Shown here piece by piece: positions 57,768-64,000 of a stretch of 64,000 nucleotides of DNA. Position numbers and translations under genes: made by a program. Location: NCBI RefSeq assembly GCF_010389155.1, contig NC_057765.1, positions 9,176,001 through 9,240,000 of the forward strand, given 5' to 3'. This DNA comes from Erigeron canadensis. Its lineage: Eukaryota; Streptophyta; Magnoliopsida; Asterales; Asteraceae. How positions within the stretch are numbered: position 1 is the first letter of the stretch; each line of letters opens with the position of its first letter. Under the pieces are notes generated by a model. The model worked only from the letters and a program-made list of their open reading frames with translations. It did not search any database and was not told where the DNA came from.

Positions 57768-57909
57768 GATTTCTGATGAATAATATGGATTGTGTAGTGT
57801 GATATGCTATTTTGTTATGTTTTTGTGATGGAAGGTTGTTTGTGTTATGAATATCAATGTCAATCTTGTTTTTTGTTTACAATTTTTTGTGTTTTCAGTG
57901 TTATTTTTA

Positions 57910-58243
57910 ATTAGAGTAAGTATTCGCGCGTTACATCGGTGAGATGGTGGGTGATAGGTCATAAAGTATAATAGCCAAATGCTTTAATCGTACGGGTTTC
58001 GCCATCGGATTTAGAAATTCGTCGGTAGTATATCGAATGACATCTTTGTGAGATAAAAGATTTTGAATGAATTGCAAGAATAAATGATTTATGGAGGAGA
58101 GAATAAAGATGACTGGTTGAGAGTTGAGGAGAGATAAATGGTATTTGGTAAATATATAATTGATAGAAGGGATATTTTGAGGAAGTAAATGTTAAAACTT
58201 AAAATATTAGACATGGATTTTTTGCTTTATAATATAGTATAGA
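57910..58243 (-). mobile_element. Helitron-like repeat, family copy 3
   Basis: Same family as 47436-47875 and 54334-54748; a shorter copy of about 334 bp that starts at ttagagtaagtattcgcgcg and ends 'tataatatagtataga'. It separates sHSP copy 5 from the rest of its duplicated 3' flank. Confidence 0.6.
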
Positions 58244-58322
58244 TATAGATATAAAGTTTGTGGGTTTAAATATGAGTCATTAATCTTAATTAGTATTCAG
58301 TAACATTCTGAATTATGTTTAA

Positions 58323-59595
58323 ACTAGATTAAACCCGTCCGTTAGACGGTAATATAATAATAAGTAATAACTAAAATACTTCTTAGAAACCAAAAAGAAG
58401 TGAAGCAATCAAATTAAAAGAACAAAAGACGAATATATTTGGAGATTATCTCTTTATAATCTACAAGAAAATCACAAGTTAGCTCAAAATTGAAAAAAAA
58501 TTACTATATAAGAGAAAAAAAAAGACAAAAAAAACAAAATTGAAAAAAAATTACTATATAAGAGAAAAAAAAAGACAAAAAAAACAAACTCATTTGAAAA
58601 GATACATAAAATAGTGATAATTTTTTTACTATAGAAAAATATATATAATAATGTTTGAAAGATTTTTAAAGATATAAACCTTTAAAAGAAAAAATAAATT
58701 ATATTCTTTCTTAATTATATAGAAGAAGGAAGAATAAGAATAATGTATAATCTGTGACTATATATAGTAATTATAACCGTACTTTGTATCTTGGTGAAAA
58801 AAAATATCTATTCATTAAGTTTAAAGAGATATAGATGAAACAGTTAATTATGATAATTAAATTAAAATTAGATTAAAGTAGTACATATCCATCAGAAGAT
58901 TTTATGTAATAATAATAATAATAATATTATATAATATAATATATAGAAGATGAAAGATCTTCTTTATATAACTAAAAGATAATAGTTTTCTCTTAGTTGA
59001 CATTTATAAGAGATTGACACAAGATTTTTGATTATTTTGTCATTTTTCATTAAATTATTTTATTTAAATTGCTATGTGTGTAGGCATATATTAATCTTAA
59101 TTATCAATCCTAACTATTTATCAATTTAAAAAATAGAAGTTAAATTTTTTGGACATTTTAAAATCAACGGAATAAAAGGGGGAGAAATCACTATGTGATA
59201 AGTATGATAAAGTATAAAGGAATTTTTTTATTCTTTATTTGTTTACATATATATCAATATTAAAATCTATATTTAAATTAGATAATGACTTAAGATTCCA
59301 AATTTTTGTATAACTAATTTTATTTTTTTTAAAATCTTTTAGATGTTAAGTTTAATGGTATAAAACTAATTACCTAATAATATAGGATTCCAACTATTTC
59401 TTTAAACCGTATCTTACAATTTATCATTATATATGCATTATCATTAATGATGATTAGGATAAAAAATATTTTTTAAAATAATGCTTAAAAGTAAAAATTA
59501 ATGTAAGTATGACACATATAAAAAAATCTTACATGATATTCTTTCATAATGACCAACTAATCAAAAAATTATCCTCCCTTAGTTATATAGAGAGA
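58323..59595 (-). mobile_element. Helitron-like non-autonomous element
   Basis: On the minus strand it ends with hairpin ccgtctaacggacgg followed by gtttaatctagt, a clear CTAGT-type Helitron 3' terminus. The opposite end (59509-59595) is shared with 24668-24758. It contains a perfect two-copy tandem repeat of a 50-bp unit (ttactatataagagaaaaaa at 58501 and 58551). No coding frame. Confidence 0.65.
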
Positions 59596-59759
59596 TACGA
59601 TATAAATTAACACAAGAGAAAGATGTCATCATGATTCCGTTGGAGCTAGAAAGGGGTTAGAAAGTGTCCAAAGTCTTTCTAGATTAACAACACTTGTTTT
59701 TAGGTTTTTATTTAATAACTAATTAAACTAATTTTCGTATTAAATTTTTTGATTAGTCC

Positions 59760-60079
59760 ACTCAATCAAATAACCGATTCTTTTGATATCGAATCCTTGC
59801 TTCCATTTTAGCCTTAAGGTTAACTTATAGAGTTAACCACATATTGGTGAATTTGGGTGTATCACATTGTGATTTGATTGAGCTAACTGATGAGGATCAG
59901 AGAAATAATTTGTCATTTATAGAACTTAATTACTTTCTATAATGACATTATTATTTAGTGTGAGCAACAACTATTGATAGTGGATAATGTGTAATGGTAT
60001 GTGGTTCACCTCTTTAAATGCTTAATAGTTCAGCCATTTCGTTGTATTGATTGCTGCAGACGAGTAATGTATAAACATT
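59760..60079. other. Displaced 3' flank of sHSP copy 5
   Basis: Matches the flanks of copies 3 and 4: 'cacattgtgatttgattgag', 'actgatgaggatcag', 'ataatgacattattattta', 'gcaacaactattgatagt' and 'aatgtgtaatggta'. It lies about 2 kb farther from the gene than in the other copies because Helitron-like elements inserted between. No gene. Confidence 0.65.
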
Positions 60080-60789
60080 ATAAATTATAAGGCTAATTGG
60101 TTTTATAAGTCATGAACTTGTCACTTTTTCTTATTTGATGGGTCAACGTAAAATTTCATATAACGTAGGTAACAACGTGACGATTCTCATATAACATAAG
60201 GACAAAAACTAGTGTCTAGTATTTGGAGTTTACGTGGATTGGTTTTGTGTGTGTTTTGACCCAATTAACTGCCATGTCATCGAATATGGGCAGGATAAAT
60301 GCGTTGACTGATGACTATTTCCAACTAGTGCTTTTCACATCAGCAAAAACGAGTAACATCAACAGCAACTTAAATTCATTCTTTCATTCATTCGATCTTA
60401 ATTTTTACGGAGTATTTTTATAACATTGAAGCGTCACAAAATTCCTTAATCAAAATTCAATTGCTGCAACACAAATTCATCAATTGAATTCAATTCAACA
60501 AAAACACACCCTTGTATATATTCAATCTCAAATCTACCTTTTTTACAAACATAGAAACATCAATTTGAAATTAATAAACAAGAAATTTGAAAAAAATAAA
60601 TAAATAATATACAACAATTTCGGTTTTTATCAAGAACAAAAAAGAAAATCAACAATGTAAATACAAAATTTCACTAGTTGATTTATTAAAACCAAACATT
60701 TATACGTATGTATATAGATTCATATATATATATATATACATATATATATATGTCTATATATATTGAAGTACATATATAGCATATTAGAA

Positions 60790-61230
60790 TATACAATCCA
60801 TACATATGGCGGAATGACTGCGGCGAGAGAGAGACAGAAGAGTGGCAGCTGCTGCCGGCGGTGTGGTGGTTGCAATGGCCGACGATGTGGTAGTGGAAAT
60901 GGTCGTTGGTGTAGTTGTGGTGGACATGGGCGACTGTATAGTGGTGGTAGATCTGATCACTCTATCAGCATCACCACCACCTCCACAAAAATCCGGTCAC
61001 CACATTACCACCGTCATCAATATCCGACGGTGGGTCCAATGAAATGTGTGTGTGTGTGTGTGCGAGATCTGGGCACCAATTCACCAACATTTGTCCACCC
61101 ATACCACCACGGTCACAAAATTCTGGTCATCCTATCACCGCCTCCATCAAGATCCGTGCACCCTGTCATCATCACCACCACCACAAAAATCCGGTTTCCC
61201 ATCACCACCGACATAGATATCCGGGAGTGA
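60790..61230. other. GC-rich island inside the second long-TIR element
   Basis: Rich in ggtggtggt/ccaccacc words, with recurrent aaaatccggtcaccac and 'atcaccaccacc' phrases and a (TG)n tract near 61044. Three frames remain open on the plus strand because of low complexity. The frame 60763-61230 with CRRCGGCNGRRCGSGNG is repetitive and is not a credible gene. Confidence 0.6.
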
Positions 61231-61298
61231 ATGTATGTGTGTATTTTATATAACACAAATACACATCTATAGGATATATATATATATATATATATATA

Positions 61299-61485
61299 TG
61301 GGGTAAGGGAATATGAGGCTGTTACGCACCTAAGTTGAGTGAAAAATCCATCACATACCTTTTTTTAAACGATAAAAATCATGGGGTGGGGGGGGGGTGG
61401 AATCATTTATTAAAAATATTAAAATATTGGGATGTGATGAGTTTTTCACCCAAGTTGGGTGCATAACAGCCCCATACTCACTTTT
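61299..61485. mobile_element. Foldback MITE nested in the long-TIR element
   Basis: Left: gaggctgttacgcacctaag, 'ttgagtgaaaaatccatcac'. Right reversed: 'ggggctgttatgcacccaac', 'ttgggtgaaaaactcatcac'. Arms are about 60 bp, with a G-rich centre (ggggtggggggggg). Confidence 0.75.
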
Positions 61486-61652
61486 TTTCTCTCTCTCTAT
61501 ATATATAATATATGTATGAGTATATGTTTACAGAGAAAGAAAGGGGGAGAGAGACCAATGGTTGAAGTTGTTGAATGTGATATAAAAATTATTTTCCCAT
61601 TATAATTGTAATAGTAGAGTGTAAATGGCAAACTAGTATTAAAATGGCAAGT

Positions 61653-61791
61653 ATGGGTTCAAATCCTGGTGTGAGCAAAATGCTCTCAGGAATGGAGACA
61701 GGAGTTTTCCCAGTATGGGTTTCCTTTGGAATTGAAGTTGGGTATATGAAGAGGCATGCCGCTGAACCCAAATTTGCCGTTCAAAAAAAAA
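61653..61791 (+). mobile_element. 5'-truncated SINE with 18-bp target duplication
   Basis: A perfect 18-bp direct repeat, agtattaaaatggcaagt, lies at 61635-61652 and 61792-61809. The inserted 139 bp begin just before a box B-like ggttcaaatcc and end in an A tract, so box A was lost by 5' truncation. It lies within the right part of the second long-TIR element, so it is younger than that element. Confidence 0.88.
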
Positions 61792-62009
61792 AGTATTAAA
61801 ATGGCAAGTCCACATATAAAAAACTGCCTTACGTGGCAAAGAAAAACCACCTGGTATTTTTTTTATCCCCATTTAAACGGTGTGACTCACGATGTTACCT
61901 ACGTATACGAAATTTTACGTTGACCCCTTTAATAAGAAAAAATGACAAGTTCAAGACCTTTAAAACCAATTAGCCATAAATTATACTCTAAGTCTTAAAG
62001 CAGCTTTGA

Positions 62010-62800
62010 ACCGTTAATGCCTCATGATTTAAGTCTTAATAGTTACTATTTGCAACATTTATATTTTCATATATTCCATACTAGACAGTAGACACAAGGC
62101 TTTATGTACCAGTTTCTTGACCGCGATTTTCAAATCTTTGAAGTAGGATTTGAACCTCTGACCAATCGAGTTAATAGCCCCACTCTACCAGGCTCATGAG
62201 GAATAACGGGAGGATCTAAATTTGTTCATGCGAAATAACGGGAGGATTTAAATTTGACCATATTGGATCCATGTTGTTAGTTTTTTTTAGAACGAGAGTA
62301 ATATAATTAATATAAGAAGGAGACCAACTAGCAAACCAGTAGAGGCCACACATACAAAAGTCTAGAAATACAATCAAAACAAACAGAGCTTTAACTGCTA
62401 AAAGTGCAATAAAACTCCCCATCAACGAAGGCTGCGCCATCGATATTGTCAGCTTAACATTGTTTTGCCTATTCTAATGCTAGTTTTAGACTTTAAGGCT
62501 CCCTAGTTATTGGGAGTTCTTGTTTGGTCTGATATGTATCTCTAATATACCTCTTTGTATATCATTGCATTGTATTATAAAATGGTCGTGGACTTCTTTG
62601 AAAGCAGTTTCTCTTACTTTTCTATACCTCGTAGAAACCCGGATTGGATAATGTTGTCACATCAGATTTTATTGTCGATTTTGTTGAACATATGACTTAA
62701 GTTATCATCTCTCTGCCACTTGTATCATATTCATTAGGCTGGTTTTCTTTTATGGGTGTTCTTTTGATGGATCCATTTTCATTTAACAACTAATATTAAT
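62010..62800. repeat. Dispersed repeat R2 (second copy of R1) with an inserted LINE-like tail
   Basis: Homologous to 44935-45245 plus 46425-46690. A minus-strand SINE/tRNA-like core lies near 62145-62195 (box B-like region 'ggatttgaacc' on the plus strand). At 62281-62450 an insertion begins with a T run and reads, on the minus strand, like the 3' end of a LINE with a terminal A run. This copy lacks the TIR element found at 45288-46408. Confidence 0.55.
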
Positions 62801-62809
62801 ATGGGCTTA

Positions 62810-63350
62810 TTACTTTAAAAGGTATCGTAGTTGTCCATTTTTACTTTAATAAGAGGCATTCTAAATTTTCCGTAGGGTATAAAGTGACCAACACCGTCTA
62901 ACAAAAGGATTAAAAATACTAGAGGGTGGTTTTGGCTAACAAGGACTGGTTTTGACCAATTAGGTTTTTTTATAAAAATATATAAATAATAATAATAACA
63001 TAACATAGGGAATTTAAAACATGGAACAATTTATTTCACATGGCATCGATTGCTTCAGAAATTAGCCTTCTAGGAATCACTTAGCTAGGATTAAATTCTA
63101 TTTACCATACTAGAGATTCTTTCTCAACTAGTAGATCTATGAATAAACAAATGTGTAATACATTCATCAATACAACTCATCACAAAAACAAATCCTAATT
63201 GCAAAATCTTCCAAATTAATGGCAGAAGCATATGCTTTCGACTGCAAAAAAATCTTTGTTAGAGGTGATCATATTTAGATACCGACATTGATAGTGATGA
63301 AAGAATTACGGTGGTCATTTTTCTGGGCTTCGAGTCGGATTTATATTTCG
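62810..63350. other. Intergenic, no gene seen
   Basis: AT-rich DNA without a credible coding frame or clear repeat structure. Confidence 0.5.
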
Positions 63351-63359
63351 GCCAACCAA

Positions 63360-63600
63360 TCATCATCACTGCCAAGATCCGGCCACCCCCATCATCGAAT
63401 CCATCGAGATCCAGTCAGTCGGTCACCCCCATCATCGAATCCATCAAGATCCGGTCACCCCCATCATCGAATCCATCGATATCCGGTTACCCCCATCATC
63501 AAATTCATCGAGATCCGGTCACCCCATCACTATCACTACCACCACCACCAAAAAGATCCGGCGACCCTATCACTACCTCCACCACCATCAATATTCGGAG
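63360..63600 (+). repeat. About 36-39 bp tandem repeat, GC-rich
   Basis: Four to five copies of a unit beginning atccggtcacccccatcatc and 'gaatccatcgag' (about 63375, 63425, 63450, 63485, 63515), then decaying into ccaccacc words. The words are the same as those in the GC-rich islands of the long-TIR elements. Open frames through it are due to low complexity. Confidence 0.8.
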
Positions 63601-63723
63601 TCGGTGTAGGTGGGTCTACTTGTAGTACTAATACCATGTATGAATTCATCCTTTCAAAGTTACTTCAATAACTTGTATGTATATAATAAATCGACATTAT
63701 GTATGTAAGTTTTGGAGTAGTAA

Positions 63724-64000
63724 GGTAGGAGGGAGTGGGAGTCGGTTAAGGGGTCGGGTACGTAAAACCCGATCGGCTACGTGAAACCCGATCGGCTACA
63801 CCACCCCCACCTATTAGGTAAGAATCGGCTCACAAGAATCGGGTATGAATTCGGGCTAAGTAACCGAGCTTGGGTTCAAAATTGTAACGTTACACAGTGC
63901 GGGTCCCCTCCCCTCAACGGCTCGTCTGACCAGTTTGTTTTTTAAAAAAAGGATTTTTTTTCCCACTCCTTTCCTTCCTCTTCTTATATATATATATATA
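63724..64000 (+). mobile_element. Start of a second TIR element of the 45.3-kb family (runs off the window)
   Basis: ggtaggagggagtgggagtc through 'ggctaca', 'aatcgggtat', 'ccgagcttgg' and 'gggtcccc' matches the first roughly 200 bp of the element at 45288. A member-specific duplication of acgtgaaacccgatcggcta type is visible near 63755-63800. The window ends before any ORF would start. Confidence 0.6.

Larger units (their letters stand above)
60089..61975. mobile_element. Second long-TIR element with 9-bp target duplication (Mutator-like)
   Basis: The left end ggctaattggttttataagt and the reversed right end ggctaattggttttaaaggt start inverted repeats of about 95 bp that continue through 'gaacttgtca', 'gtcaacgtaaaatttc' and 'acgtaggtaaca'. 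A 9-bp direct repeat, ataaattat, lies at 60080-60088 and 61976-61984. The TIR edges are offset by two bases at the left. The interior has a GC-rich island (60790-61230), a nested MITE and a nested SINE. No transposase. Confidence 0.85.

Noticed and set aside
60763..61253. Cys/Gly/Arg-rich protein of 155 residues
   Set aside because: Three frames are open at once over GC-rich simple repeats inside a transposon; the composition is repeat-driven.
63288..63671. 127-codon frame rich in His/Ser/Pro
   Set aside because: It crosses the 36-39 bp tandem repeat and has no conserved domain.

Overview
The window is AT-rich nuclear plant DNA, most likely from a eudicot. The evidence is an array of plant class II cytosolic small heat shock protein (sHSP) genes, a plant glyoxal oxidase pseudogene, tRNA-derived SINEs, and Ty1/copia, Ty3/gypsy, hAT, Mutator-like, CACTA-like and Helitron-like sequences. 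The sHSP N-termini ([13 protein letters not shown] type) suggest an asterid, possibly Asteraceae, but that is inference. There are no rRNA or stand-alone tRNA genes, no operons and no CRISPR.

The only clearly intact cellular genes are five intronless class II sHSP genes: 7413-7919 (minus), 21610-22083, 38476-38985, 48784-49293 and 57192-57698 (all plus). Each has a TATAAATA box 107-128 bp upstream of the ATG and heat shock elements (alternating GAA/TTC blocks) just above it. Copies 3, 4 and 5 share promoters and 3' flanks, so they arose by block duplication. Copies 1 and 5 have nearly identical N-termini although they lie about 50 kb apart in opposite orientation. Together they should act as one heat-inducible source of chaperone subunits.

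The rest is mostly mobile DNA. From left to right: a foldback element (about 205-416); a gypsy-type LTR element with perfect 5-bp target duplications (603-6450); sHSP copy 1; several foldback MITEs (8582-9690); a nested direct and inverted repeat array (10199-12300); a complete but nonsense-riddled hAT element with a perfect 8-bp duplication (12979-16355); a SINE (17864-18098); a glyoxal oxidase pseudogene (18240-18771); Helitron-like and foldback repeats; sHSP copy 2; a decayed copia element on the minus strand (25093-30404); a roughly 5.2-kb long-TIR element holding captured-looking sequence (30459-35624); a 342-bp tandem duplication and a LINE remnant (35652-37177); sHSP copy 3; a long-TIR element with a perfect 9-bp duplication (39903-41750); decayed exon-like sequence ending in a CACTA-type terminus (to 44920); a small TIR element carrying an unrecognised 155-aa ORF (45288-46408); Helitron-like repeats; sHSP copy 4; a Tourist-like MITE and a probable solo LTR; more repeats; sHSP copy 5; and a second long-TIR element with a 9-bp duplication, holding a nested SINE and MITE (60089-61975).

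The most interesting points are the sHSP cluster and its signs of gene conversion, the long-TIR elements that carry GC-rich islands, the in-frame hAT relic, the palindromic array at 10-12 kb, and the unrecognised ORF at 45.6 kb. I saw nothing that is clearly a new biological system.
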